From: Acidaminobacterium chupaoyuni
GTDB lineage: Bacteria > Bacillota > Clostridia > Oscillospirales > Butyricicoccaceae
Reading direction: 5' to 3' (one strand)
DNA length: 64,000 nt
Assembly (NCBI GenBank): GCA_047936785.1
Contig: CP176394.1
Position numbers and translations under genes: made by a program
Part shown: positions 51,483 through 60,142 of the stretch, piece after piece
How positions within the stretch are numbered: the stretch's first letter is position 1
Layout of the letters: each line of letters begins with the position of its first letter
Notes under the pieces: generated by a model
The model's input: only the letters and a program-made list of their open reading frames with translations
The model's database searches: none
Told to the model about the DNA's origin: nothing

Positions 51483-52436
51483 ATGAATGAGATTTTTTTG
51501 CGAAAGTATCGAGCGGAAGATTTGCCGCAGCTGGCGGAACTTTTTCAAGAGGCTGTGCGTCAAACAAAAGAATATTCCGCGCGTCAGCAAGAAGCGTGGC
51601 TGGGCAAAGGCATCGATCTTGAAAAGTGGCATCAAAGCCTTGCGCGGCATGACACGCTTGTGGCGGTAAAAAAAGATCAAGTGATCGGTTTCGGCGACCG
51701 CAGCGGTGATTATTTCGACCGGCTTTATGTTTCGCCGGGGCATCAGCGAAGCGGGGCGGCAAGCAGCATCGCTGCGCGGCTGGAAGAAAACGCCCAAAAA
51801 GAAGGGCATGACCGCCTGTGGGCGGAAGCTTCGCTTTCGGCGCAGGATTTTTTTAAGAGCCGCGGGTATGAAACGCTGTGGCAGCAAGAAGTTTGCCGCC
51901 ATGGAGTGTGGCTGCAAAACGCAAGGATGGAAAAAAGGCTTTGCTGCAAAAGCATCGGGCAGGAGCTGCCGCTGTTTTTCCGCCATGCGGTGGCGGCGGA
52001 TGCGCCGCTTTTGGTGGAACTTCAAAACCGGGCGTTCGAAAGCGATTTTATGAAGTTTGGCTATTGCCCCGCCTATCATGCCGATGCACGGAAAAAGGCG
52101 GAAAAAATCGCCGCTTGTCAGGTCGAAACCTATGTGATCCAAATCGGTTTGGAACCGGTCGGTGAGATCAGCATTTCTCAAAAAGAGCAGGACGATTATT
52201 TCTTGGGCTGTCTTTGCCTTGTGCCGCGTTGGCAGGGCAGAGGCATCGGCGGCAAGGCTTTGAAGTTTTTGGAAGCCATCAAACCCGGCGCCCGCCGCTG
52301 GAGCCTTGTGACCCCGTTTGAAAAAAAGGAAAATCTGCGCTTTTACCGGCAAAACGGTTTTCGGGTGGCGGAGTATGTTCAGGATGGCCCGGTGAAACTG
52401 GCTGTTTTAAAGAAACAGGTGAAACACCATGATTGA
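51483..52436 (+). CDS. Double-domain GNAT acetyltransferase
   Basis: A 317-residue protein made of two GNAT folds. The first (about 1-155) has the acetyl-CoA region LYVSPGHQRSGAASSIAARLEE and AQDFFKSRGYE; the second (about 160-315) has CLVPRWQGRGIGGKALKFLE and RFYRQNGFRVAEYV. Both keep the Q/R-x-x-G-x-G/A loop, so both may bind acetyl-CoA. Substrate unknown. The start at 51483 is the first ATG after AGAGGGCAG; the frame is open further up through the tRNA. It overlaps the lipase gene by eight bases. Confidence 0.83.
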   Translation: MNEIFLRKYRAEDLPQLAELFQEAVRQTKEYSARQQEAWLGKGIDLEKWHQSLARHDTLVAVKKDQVIGFGDRSGDYFDRLYVSPGHQRSGAASSIAARLEENAQKEGHDRLWAEASLSAQDFFKSRGYETLWQQEVCRHGVWLQNARMEKRLCCKSIGQELPLFFRHAVAADAPLLVELQNRAFESDFMKFGYCPAYHADARKKAEKIAACQVETYVIQIGLEPVGEISISQKEQDDYFLGCLCLVPRWQGRGIGGKALKFLEAIKPGARRWSLVTPFEKKENLRFYRQNGFRVAEYVQDGPVKLAVLKKQVKHHD

Positions 52437-53850
52437 AATGGGATTTCTGGCGCTTGCGGCGGTGCTGCTCTGCGCGGCTGATTTTAAAAGCAAAAAAGAG
52501 CGGATTCATCCCCTTTGGATCATGCTGCTGTTGCCTGCCGCGCTGAATGTGCCGCTGCTGGCGGCGGCCTATATGCGGCATTTTCATGGCCTGGCGGCAG
52601 TTTTTGCGTTGATCGTTTTATGCTGCGCCATGTTTTATTTTTGGGTGCGGCTCAACCTTTTTCCTGTGCGCGATCATCTAAAGGTAGGCAGAAGATGCCG
52701 CTGGATGATCGGCGGCGTGCCGCTGATCTATGCGCATTTCTATGGGATCGCGTTTGAACTGCTTTTCGCGTGGTATAGCCGCTCATGGTGGGGCGACGGC
52801 CGCTTTTCGAAGACTCTTTTGACGGTGAATTTCATTTATGCGGCGGGCTGCTGCGTGGTGCTGGGGGCCGGCGGCCTGCTTCGTATGTTCTGCACTTCGC
52901 GGCGGCTGAGCGTTTTGCGGCGCGTGGTGATGCTGCTCACTTTGTGGGTTCCGCTTGTCAACTGGATCGTCTGGTGGCGGGCAGCCAGATTGGTGAAGCT
53001 GGAATATGAGTTCGAGTGGGAGAAAAAACTGCTGAATGACACCCGCAGAGAAAAAGATCTCTGCGCCACCCAATATCCTGTTTTGATGCTGCATGGCGTG
53101 GCTTTCCGCGATTTCAGATGGTTCCATTATTGGGGCAGGATCCCCGCGGAACTGAAGAAAAACGGCGCGGCGCTTTATTATGGCAATCAGGAAGCGCTGG
53201 GCACCGTTGAGCAAAACGGCAGGGATATCGCCCAAAGAATCGAAGAAGTTTTGAAAGTGACCGGCGCCGAAAAGGTGAATTTGGTCTGCCATTCCAAGGG
53301 CGGGCTGGATGCCCGCTATGCGGTGACCCATTGCGGCGCGGCGGAAAAGGTGGCATCTGTTACCACCATCAGCACCCCGCATCACGGCTGCAAATTTGCG
53401 GATACCGCCACCAAACTGCCGGAAAAGCCTTATCGGCTGCTGGCAAAAATCTATGACGACGCGTTTCGGAGATTCGGCGATCAGCACCCCGATTTTTACA
53501 GCGCCACCAAAGCTTTTTGCACAGAGCCCAGCCGCAGGTTCAATGAAGAAACGCCGGATATGCCGGGCGTTTTTTATCAAAGCTATGCTTCGGTGATGAA
53601 AAATGCCCGAAGCGATCTGCTGCTGTCGATCCCTTATTGGTTTATTCGGCGCTGCGATGGCGAAAATGATGGCCTTGTCACCATTGATTCCGCGCGCTGG
53701 GGTGTTTTTCAAGGGGTGTTTCGCAATGATGCCTCACGCGGTATTTCACACGGAGATATCATCGATCTTCACCGAGAAGATTATCCGCATTTTGATGTGA
53801 GAGAAACTTATGTATCGATTTTTTCAAAATTGAAAGAGCAGGGCTTTTAA
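52429..53850 (+). CDS. Membrane-fused alpha/beta-hydrolase (lipase-like)
   Basis: A 473-residue protein. The N-terminal 185 residues contain about five to six hydrophobic helices of unknown type, joined by a charged linker to an alpha/beta-hydrolase domain (about 205-470) with the oxyanion region VLMLHGVAFRDF and the nucleophile elbow VCHSKGGLDARYAV (Ser about 288), like bacterial triacylglycerol lipases. ISTPHHGCKFAD is the next lipase block, and candidates for Asp and His lie in CDGENDGLVTID and DYPHFD. The hydrolase would probably sit at the membrane surface; substrate unknown, likely lipid-type esters. Confidence 0.82.
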   Translation: MIEMGFLALAAVLLCAADFKSKKERIHPLWIMLLLPAALNVPLLAAAYMRHFHGLAAVFALIVLCCAMFYFWVRLNLFPVRDHLKVGRRCRWMIGGVPLIYAHFYGIAFELLFAWYSRSWWGDGRFSKTLLTVNFIYAAGCCVVLGAGGLLRMFCTSRRLSVLRRVVMLLTLWVPLVNWIVWWRAARLVKLEYEFEWEKKLLNDTRREKDLCATQYPVLMLHGVAFRDFRWFHYWGRIPAELKKNGAALYYGNQEALGTVEQNGRDIAQRIEEVLKVTGAEKVNLVCHSKGGLDARYAVTHCGAAEKVASVTTISTPHHGCKFADTATKLPEKPYRLLAKIYDDAFRRFGDQHPDFYSATKAFCTEPSRRFNEETPDMPGVFYQSYASVMKNARSDLLLSIPYWFIRRCDGENDGLVTIDSARWGVFQGVFRNDASRGISHGDIIDLHREDYPHFDVRETYVSIFSKLKEQGF

Positions 53851-53873
53851 GCAAAAGACAAAAGGAGAGCATA

Positions 53874-55760
53874 ATGAAACGATTTGGGTTTAAACGATGG
53901 ATGAGCGGTGTGTTGCTGACCGTGATGCTGTTAACGGGCGCCTGCGGCGCGGCGGGCATCCAAAGCAACGCCAAAGAGGGCATGAAAGCGGTTTGGGTAT
54001 CCACCGTTTATCAGTTGGATTATCCTTCGGGCAACACCGATGACCCCGCGCGGTTGAAAGCGGAAGCCGACAGCATTTTGGAAAACAGCAAGGCGATGGG
54101 CATGAACGCGGTCATGCTTCAGGTAAGGCCTTCGACGGATGCTTTTTACCCTTCGTCGATTTTCCCCTGGAGCCGTTATCTGACGGGGCAGGCGGGCAAG
54201 GCGCCGAAAGATCAATTCGATCCGCTGGCTTACTGGGTGGAAAAGGCCCATGCGCTGGGTCTGGAGCTTCACGCCTGGATCAATCCTTATCGCATCACCA
54301 AAGCAAAAACAGAAGAATATAACGCCCTGCCCGATTCTTCGCCCGCCAAGCAGCATCCCGAATGGGTGGTGCTTCAGGCAGACGGCAACTATTATTTCGA
54401 CCCCGGCATCCCTGAGGTGCGCGAAATGGTCATCAAGGGTGCCGAAGAGATCGTTGCCAATTATGCCGTGGATGGCCTGCATCTGGATGATTATTTTTAT
54501 CCGAACAAGACCTTCTTGGATGAAGCCACCTTTGCAAAATATGGCGCGGGATATCAGAGCATCGGCGATTGGCGCCGCGAAAATGTGAATCTGCTGGTCA
54601 AAGAACTGGGGCAGCGCCTGCACAAACTGAACCCCAAAATTTCTTATGGCATCAGCCCCGCCGGCATCTGGGCCAATCAAAAGAACCAGCCCGAAGGCTC
54701 CAAGACCAACGGTTATGAAACATATTATAACAACTATGCCGACAGCCGCAAATGGGTGAAAGAGGGATGGATCGATTATATCTGCCCCCAGCTTTACTGG
54801 GTCATCGGCAACACCAGCGCCGATTACGGCGAGCTGGCCCAATGGTGGAGCAAGGTGGCAGAGGGAACAGGCGTGAAGCTTTATATCGGCATGGCCGATT
54901 ATCAGGCCTGCAATACCAACCCTTCTTCGCCATGGTATGGCACGGATGCCATCCGCGCGCAGCTTGATAAAAACCGCCAGCTGAAGGTCGCGGGCGAAGT
55001 GCATTTTCGCTATCAGCTGATGGCGCAGAAACCGCAGCTTGTGGAACTTTATCGCCAATATTATGCGAACAGCCAGCCCCCTTCGGAAGGCGGAACAACG
55101 CAAAGCGGCGTGCAGCTGAACAAAACACAGCATATGGCCTATATGCAGGGGAGCGGCGGAAAATTCGAGCCCCAGAGCAATCTGACCCGCGCCCAGGCTG
55201 TCACGATGCTGGCAAGGCTTACGGTGGATGCTTCGGGCAACAGCCTTTTTCAGGATGGAAATGTGAAAACTGCCTTTTCGGATGTTCCGCAGGAAGCATG
55301 GTATAGCGCCGAAGTGGCGTTCGCCGCGAAATACGGCATTGTGAAAGGTTATGCGGACGGCACCTTCAAGCCCGATCAAACCATCACAAGGGCGGAATTC
55401 ATCAAAATGATCGCGGGCTATCAGACGCTTTCCGGCGCTTCGGCCGCCGCTTTCAGCGATGTGCCCGCAAATTACTGGGCCGCCAAAGAGATCGGTTGGG
55501 CGCAAAGCCAGGGCTGGGCCGGCGGTTATGAAGACGGCACTTTCAGGCCGCAGAACAAGATCACCCGCGCCGAAGCCGTGAAGCTGCTCAACGGCGCGCT
55601 GGATCGAAAGCCCGATGTGGAGCGCATACAGGCCATGGGCAGCCTATCTTTTGCGGATGTGCCCATGACGCACTGGGCCTATTATGAAATCATGGAAGCC
55701 GCGGTTTCGCACGATTATTATAAGCATGACGGCGGCGAAAGCTGGAAAACAGCTATTTGA
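53874..55760 (+). CDS. SLH-anchored GHL10/YngK-type glycosyl hydrolase
   Basis: A 628-residue secreted protein: signal peptide (about 1-30), a TIM-barrel of the DUF187/YngK (GHL10) family (about 35-390; AVWVSTVYQLDYPSG, LQVRPSTDAFYPSSIFPW, LHAWINPYRIT, VDGLHLDDYFYP) and an SLH region (about 415-600; GIVKGYADGTFKPDQTITRAE and AGGYEDGTFRPQNKITRAE). The family is predicted to act on cell-wall glycans. SLH modules keep it on the wall. The ATG follows AAAGGAGAGC. A 524-residue antisense frame over it is a codon-bias shadow. Confidence 0.87.
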   Translation: MKRFGFKRWMSGVLLTVMLLTGACGAAGIQSNAKEGMKAVWVSTVYQLDYPSGNTDDPARLKAEADSILENSKAMGMNAVMLQVRPSTDAFYPSSIFPWSRYLTGQAGKAPKDQFDPLAYWVEKAHALGLELHAWINPYRITKAKTEEYNALPDSSPAKQHPEWVVLQADGNYYFDPGIPEVREMVIKGAEEIVANYAVDGLHLDDYFYPNKTFLDEATFAKYGAGYQSIGDWRRENVNLLVKELGQRLHKLNPKISYGISPAGIWANQKNQPEGSKTNGYETYYNNYADSRKWVKEGWIDYICPQLYWVIGNTSADYGELAQWWSKVAEGTGVKLYIGMADYQACNTNPSSPWYGTDAIRAQLDKNRQLKVAGEVHFRYQLMAQKPQLVELYRQYYANSQPPSEGGTTQSGVQLNKTQHMAYMQGSGGKFEPQSNLTRAQAVTMLARLTVDASGNSLFQDGNVKTAFSDVPQEAWYSAEVAFAAKYGIVKGYADGTFKPDQTITRAEFIKMIAGYQTLSGASAAAFSDVPANYWAAKEIGWAQSQGWAGGYEDGTFRPQNKITRAEAVKLLNGALDRKPDVERIQAMGSLSFADVPMTHWAYYEIMEAAVSHDYYKHDGGESWKTAI

Positions 55761-55795
55761 CTGTTTGCCTTATAGAATTTATAGAATAGAGAAAG

Positions 55796-55841
55796 AAACC
55801 CCCGAAGCTTTGGTTTTCCAAGGCTTCGGGGGCTTTTTTTC
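55796..55841. terminator. Bidirectional terminator between converging genes
   Basis: ACCCCCGAAGC / GCTTCGGGGG with an inner CTTTGG-TTTT-CCAAGG extension; T tract on the plus strand and TTTCTTTCT on the minus strand, serving both the SLH hydrolase and the HTH-desulfoferrodoxin gene. Confidence 0.85.
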
Positions 55842-55853
55842 TGGGCCGACGGA

Positions 55854-56438
55854 TCACAGGCGCATCGAAAAAAGGCCATGGTGGTTACAGTAGGCATACA
55901 GCATGCCATGGCCGCGCAGAAAGAAGCGTGTTTCCGCATTTTGCTCGGGATAAAGGCGCACGATCTGCGCACGGTCGCCCGAAACAAAGGCGATGAACCG
56001 GATGAAATGATTTTTTGTCATGGGGTGATCCATGGTGACATACCATTCGTTTTCGATATGTTCCGCTTTGATGCAATGGGCTTCCTCCGCCGCTTCGGCT
56101 TCTAAGGGCGGAAGTGTGACGCCGCAGCAGGAAAAGGAACCTTCGCCGCTGGCCCACAGCACATTGCCGCAGACGGGGCAGACATAAAACTTGCTGCGCA
56201 GCAGATTGGCCGAACGGTTCTGGTTGATGACGCATTCGCCCGAAAGCAGTTCGGCAACCGAAACATTCAGCGCGGCGGCCAGCGGCTCTAAAAGCACGAT
56301 GTCGGGCAGTCCGCGGTTGGTTTCCCATTTTGAAATGGTTTTATCGCTCAGGCAAAGCTGTTCGGCCAGCTGTTTTTGGGTAAGTTTTTTTTGCTCGCGC
56401 AGCCGGCGGATGGTGTCACCCGTTACATAATGGTTCAT
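55854..56438 (-). CDS. HTH regulator fused to a desulfoferrodoxin (superoxide reductase) domain
   Basis: A 194-residue protein. Residues 8-65 form a Cro/CI-type HTH (LTQKQLAEQLCLSDKTISKWE). Residues 83-194 copy desulfoferrodoxin: a rubredoxin-like centre I (C87, C90, C104, C105 in CPVC and CC) and the superoxide reductase centre II with H138 and H144 (HPMTKNH), C184 and H187 (CNHHG), and H121 or H127 as the remaining His. The spacings H-6-H, 40, C-3-H match the Dfx family. It may sense or remove superoxide and control genes in response. Start at 56438 precedes the HTH; the longer frame lacks a ribosome site. Confidence 0.82.
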   Translation of the reverse strand: MNHYVTGDTIRRLREQKKLTQKQLAEQLCLSDKTISKWETNRGLPDIVLLEPLAAALNVSVAELLSGECVINQNRSANLLRSKFYVCPVCGNVLWASGEGSFSCCGVTLPPLEAEAAEEAHCIKAEHIENEWYVTMDHPMTKNHFIRFIAFVSGDRAQIVRLYPEQNAETRFFLRGHGMLYAYCNHHGLFSMRL

Positions 56439-56478
56439 GGTATATTCTCGCTTTCGTTGATTGATTCTTCTTGAAATC

Positions 56479-56507
56479 AGCATAACCGAAAACCGCCCAA
56501 AGCGCAA
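56479..56507 (-). promoter_or_regulatory. Possible promoter of the HTH-desulfoferrodoxin gene
   Basis: TTGCGC (56507-56502), 17 bases, TATGCT (56484-56479) on the minus strand. Moderate match only. Confidence 0.35.
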
Positions 56508-56648
56508 CCTACGCTGCGCAGAGTGGGAAGAAAGTGCAAAGCAAAGACCGGCGATTTTCAGAGATGGAAGCGGAAGACGGAAGCAGAAGCGGGTGAACAG
56601 ACAAAGGTAAAAAATCTTCATTTTGGCTGGGATAATTTTTAAAAACTA

Positions 56649-56702
56649 TTGTAAACTGAATGATAATTTTAAGTTGACATAGAAGTCTGGATTCGATAAA
56701 CT
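56649..56702 (+). promoter_or_regulatory. BirA-type operator overlapping the bioY promoter
   Basis: TTGTAAACT (56649-56657) and AGTTGACA (56672-56679) form an imperfect inverted repeat with a 14-base spacer, the layout of BirA operators in Bacillota. TTGACA of the right arm is also the -35 (56674-56679), with TAAACT (56697-56702) as -10 after 17 bases, so a bound repressor would block the promoter. A further half-site TGTAAACC lies at 56706-56713. Confidence 0.7.
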
Positions 56703-56734
56703 GAATGTAAACCAAAATTCAAAAGGAGATTTAC

Positions 56735-57283
56735 ATGAGCAAAACTAAAAATATCGTGCTGATCGCCATTTTCACTGCGCTGATCGCCGCCGGCGCTTTT
56801 ATCAAAATCGCGGTGCCGGTGGTGCCGTTCACGCTGCAATTCCTGTTTACAACGCTTGCGGGCCTTTTGCTGGGGGCGAGGCTGGGGGGCATCAGCGTGA
56901 TTTGCTATATTGCGCTGGGGCTGCTGGGGCTTCCTATTTTTGCGGGCGGCGGCGGGCCGGGTTATGTTCTTCAGCCCACCTTTGGCTATTTGCTGGGGTT
57001 CGCAGCGGGCACATGGGTCACGGGCAAGCTTGCAGGCCAAACGGCAAATCCTTCACTGAAACGGCTGATCGCGGCCAATTTTGCGGGCCTTTTGGTGGTT
57101 TATGCCATGGGCATGGTCTATTACTGGGCAATTTATCGGTTTTATATCGGGACAGGCATTGGGCTGTGGACTTTATTTCTCTATTGCTTTTTGCTGGCGG
57201 TTCCCGGCGATCTTGTTTTGTGCATATTGGCGGCGGTCTTGGGAAAACGCCTGCTGCCTGTTTTAAAGAAAGGAAGGGTTTGA
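56735..57283 (+). CDS. bioY: Biotin transporter S component BioY
   Basis: A 182-residue membrane protein with six helices, the biotin-binding subunit of an ECF transporter. The signature is LAGLLLGARLGGISVICYIALGLLGLPIFAGGGGPG with YVLQPTFGYLLGF, both diagnostic of BioY. The energising ATPases are not here, so it would use shared EcfAA'T. It precedes bioB by three bases after its stop, so uptake and synthesis genes share one BirA-type control. Confidence 0.95.
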   Translation: MSKTKNIVLIAIFTALIAAGAFIKIAVPVVPFTLQFLFTTLAGLLLGARLGGISVICYIALGLLGLPIFAGGGGPGYVLQPTFGYLLGFAAGTWVTGKLAGQTANPSLKRLIAANFAGLLVVYAMGMVYYWAIYRFYIGTGIGLWTLFLYCFLLAVPGDLVLCILAAVLGKRLLPVLKKGRV

Positions 57284-57286
57284 TCA

Positions 57287-58258
57287 ATGGATACGGTTGA
57301 AAAACTGAAACAGCAGGTTTTAGAGGGGGCGCTTTTAAACCGTGAGCAAGCGCTTTTGCTGGCGCAGGAACCCCTTGAACCGTTATGCCGCGCGGCAGAT
57401 GAGATCAGACAGGCATTTTGCCGAAATGCTTTTGACCTTTGCACGATCATCAACGGCAAATGCGGCCGCTGTTCGGAAGATTGCAAATATTGCGCGCAAT
57501 CGATGCATTATCAAACCCAAATCGAAGAATATCCGCTGCTGGATACCGATGAAATCGTCAAACAGGCCGAAGAGAATGCGCGGCGCGGCGTTTTGCGCTA
57601 TTCCATCGTCACTTCCGGCAGAAGGCTTGGGCAGGGGGAGATCGAAAAAGTTTGTGAAAGCATCCGCGCCATTCGTCAGAAGGGAAACATCGAGGTCTGT
57701 GTTTCTTTCGGGCTTTTAAACGAAGAAGATTTCAGAAAAATCAAAGCCGCAGGCGCAAGCCGCGTTCATTGCAATCTGGAAACTTCCCGCGATTATTTTT
57801 CAAAAGTATGCACAACGCATAGCTATGATGAAAAAATAGAAACCCTGAAAGCGGCACGGCGCGCGGGGCTTTCGGTTTGCAGCGGCGGCATTATGGGCCT
57901 GGGCGAAACAAGGGAAGACCGCATCGACATGGCGCTCACACTGCGCGAACTGGGGGTCAAATCGATTCCTGTGAATTTTTTGAACCCCATCAAGGGAACG
58001 CCCTATGAACACAACCCCCTTTTGAGCGATGAAGAAAAGCGGCGGGTGATCGCTGTTTTTCGTTTTCTGCTGCCGGATGCTTCGGTTCGCCTTGCGGGGG
58101 GCAGAGGGCTGATCGCCGATAAAGGGGAAGCGTGTTTTCTTTCGGGCGCCAACGCCGCCATATCGGGCGATATGCTGACCACCGCGGGCATCACCGTTGA
58201 AACGGACAGACGGCTTTTAGAAAAACTGGGGTATGAAGTGAGGCTTTTCAATGAGTAA
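57287..58258 (+). CDS. bioB: Biotin synthase BioB
   Basis: A 323-residue radical SAM enzyme inserting sulfur into dethiobiotin. The radical-SAM cluster is CSEDCKYC (about residue 63-70), followed by YSIVTSGRRLG and HCNLETSRDYF; GGIMGLGETREDRIDMAL and the Arg of the [2Fe-2S] site region (SVRLAGGRG) are in place. Start ATG 57287 follows AAGGAAGGG. Its end overlaps bioD by eight bases. Confidence 0.96.
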   Translation: MDTVEKLKQQVLEGALLNREQALLLAQEPLEPLCRAADEIRQAFCRNAFDLCTIINGKCGRCSEDCKYCAQSMHYQTQIEEYPLLDTDEIVKQAEENARRGVLRYSIVTSGRRLGQGEIEKVCESIRAIRQKGNIEVCVSFGLLNEEDFRKIKAAGASRVHCNLETSRDYFSKVCTTHSYDEKIETLKAARRAGLSVCSGGIMGLGETREDRIDMALTLRELGVKSIPVNFLNPIKGTPYEHNPLLSDEEKRRVIAVFRFLLPDASVRLAGGRGLIADKGEACFLSGANAAISGDMLTTAGITVETDRRLLEKLGYEVRLFNE

Positions 58259-58934
58259 AAATCTTTTTATTACAGGCACAGGCACCGATATCGGCAAAAC
58301 TTATGTGACCGGCTTGATCGTGAAAAAGCTGAAGGAAAGCGGCAGATCGGCGGGATATTTCAAAGCCGCTATGAGCGGCAACGATCGGGCTGCCGATGGA
58401 ACGCTGATCCCCGGCGACGCGATGTTTGTGAAAGCCATGGCAGGCATCGATCAGCCGATTGCATCCATGTGCCCCTATGTTTATGAGACCGCGGTTTCTC
58501 CGCATCTGGCCGCGCAGCTGGAAGGGAACCCCGTTCGCTTTGAAACGGTGAAGCGGGCGTTTGAAGCGGCTGCACAAAAGGTGGAATATCTGACCATCGA
58601 AGGCAGCGGGGGCATCCTTTGCCCGCTTTCGGTGGAAGAGCCCTTGCAGCTGGAAGATGTGATCCGGCGCATGGGGTTTTCCTGTGTGATCGTGGCGGAT
58701 GCCGGGCTTGGCACCATCAACCATGTGGGGCTGACGGCCTTTTATATGCGCGAAAAAAAGATCCCCGTGAAAGGGATCATTTTCAACCGTTTTCATCCGG
58801 GCGACCGTTTGCAGGAAGACAACCTGAAAATGTGTGAGAACCTGACAGGGCTGAAAGTGCTTGCCTGTGTGGCCGAAAACGACACAGATTTGAAAATAGA
58901 TGCGCAGGCGCTGGCCGCCCTATATGAAGATTGA
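58251..58934 (+). CDS. bioD: Dethiobiotin synthetase BioD
   Basis: A 227-residue ATP-dependent carboxylase closing the ureido ring of biotin. P-loop GTGTDIGKTYVTGL at residues 8-21, Lys and Asp of the active site in YFKAAMSGNDR, and IEGSGGILCPLS are family motifs. Translationally coupled to bioB; bioA follows after 10 bases. Confidence 0.95.
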   Translation: MSKNLFITGTGTDIGKTYVTGLIVKKLKESGRSAGYFKAAMSGNDRAADGTLIPGDAMFVKAMAGIDQPIASMCPYVYETAVSPHLAAQLEGNPVRFETVKRAFEAAAQKVEYLTIEGSGGILCPLSVEEPLQLEDVIRRMGFSCVIVADAGLGTINHVGLTAFYMREKKIPVKGIIFNRFHPGDRLQEDNLKMCENLTGLKVLACVAENDTDLKIDAQALAALYED

Positions 58935-58944
58935 GGTGAACAAC

Positions 58945-60141
58945 ATGATTTGGTATCCTTATCAGCAAATGAAAACAATGCCGCCCCCACTTCGCATTAC
59001 CAAAGCCGAAGGCGTTTATCTTTATACAGAAGATCAGAAGCTGATCGATTCGGTTTCCTCCTGGTGGAGCGTGATCCATGGTTATCATCATCCCGCGCTG
59101 GATGATGCGATACGCGGCCAGCTGGAACACTTTGCCCATGTGATGCTGGGCGGCCTCACCCATGAACCCGTGGAGCGGCTGGCGGAAAAATTGGAAAACT
59201 GGCTGCCGGGCGATTTGAATTATTGCTTCTTTTCCGATTCGGGCAGTGTGGCGGTGGAAGTGGCGCTGAAGATGGCGCTGCAATTTTATGTGAACCGGGG
59301 CGACAGGCGCGATTTGGTGCTTGCGCTGAAGCATGCCTATCACGGCGACACCTTCAAAGCCATGGAAGTGGGGGATGATGAAGATTATCACTTCGCTTTT
59401 GCCGAAAAGAAGGGTGTGGTGCATATTCCCACCGAGATCGAACAGCTTGAACAGGCTTTTCAAAAAAACGGCGATCGTTTTTACTGCATGATCGTGGAAC
59501 CGCTGCTGCAGGGCGCGGGCGGCATGCGGATGTATGATCTTTCGTTTTTGCAGCGGGCGAGGGAATTATGCGATCAGCATGGCGTTCTGCTGATTTTTGA
59601 TGAAGTGGCCACCGGATTCGGCCGAACAGGCAACCGCTTTGTGGCGGATCTGGTGCTGCCCGATATTCTGGTGCTGGGTAAGGCACTGACCGGCGGTTAC
59701 ATCGGCCACGCGGCAACGGTGGCAAACCAAAAGGTCTATGACGGTTTCTATAGCGACGACCCTTCAAAGGCGCTGATGCATGGGCCGACTTTTATGGGGA
59801 ACGCGCTGGCTTGCAGCGTGGCGCTGAAATCCATCGAGCTGTTTGAAACCGAAGATTATATGGCAAAAATCAAAAAAATCGAGCAGATCACAAGGCGCGA
59901 AATGGCCGGATTCACCGCGCCTGAGGTCAGGGAAGTGCGCATCATGGGCGGCTGTGTCTGCCTTGAGGTTTTTGATGCGGGCTCACTGAAAGGGTTTCAA
60001 CAGTTTGCCCGTGAAAGAGGGGTTTTCAGCCGCCCGTTTTTAAATTATCTTTATGCCATGGTGCCTTATGTGATCGAAGAAGAAGCGCTGGTCACTGTGC
60101 TTAAAACCATGAAAGCATGGTTTTTCAGAAATGAAAAATAA
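58945..60141 (+). CDS. bioA: Adenosylmethionine-8-amino-7-oxononanoate aminotransferase BioA
   Basis: A 398-residue class III PLP aminotransferase converting KAPA to DAPA with SAM (or lysine in the BioK branch) as donor. SWWSVIHGYHHPALDDAI and HVMLGGLTHEPVERLAEKL mark BioA; IFDEVATGFGRTGN and the PLP-Lys in LGKALTGGYI are visible. The start at 58945 follows GAGGTGAA. Its substrate-forming enzyme BioF is not in this operon. Confidence 0.94.
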   Translation: MIWYPYQQMKTMPPPLRITKAEGVYLYTEDQKLIDSVSSWWSVIHGYHHPALDDAIRGQLEHFAHVMLGGLTHEPVERLAEKLENWLPGDLNYCFFSDSGSVAVEVALKMALQFYVNRGDRRDLVLALKHAYHGDTFKAMEVGDDEDYHFAFAEKKGVVHIPTEIEQLEQAFQKNGDRFYCMIVEPLLQGAGGMRMYDLSFLQRARELCDQHGVLLIFDEVATGFGRTGNRFVADLVLPDILVLGKALTGGYIGHAATVANQKVYDGFYSDDPSKALMHGPTFMGNALACSVALKSIELFETEDYMAKIKKIEQITRREMAGFTAPEVREVRIMGGCVCLEVFDAGSLKGFQQFARERGVFSRPFLNYLYAMVPYVIEEEALVTVLKTMKAWFFRNEK

Positions 60142-60142
60142 A

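Noticed and set aside
53931..55505. A 524-residue open frame on the minus strand
   Set aside because: It lies wholly antisense to the SLH-anchored GHL10 hydrolase, has no ribosome site or recognisable domain, and reflects GC-rich third positions.
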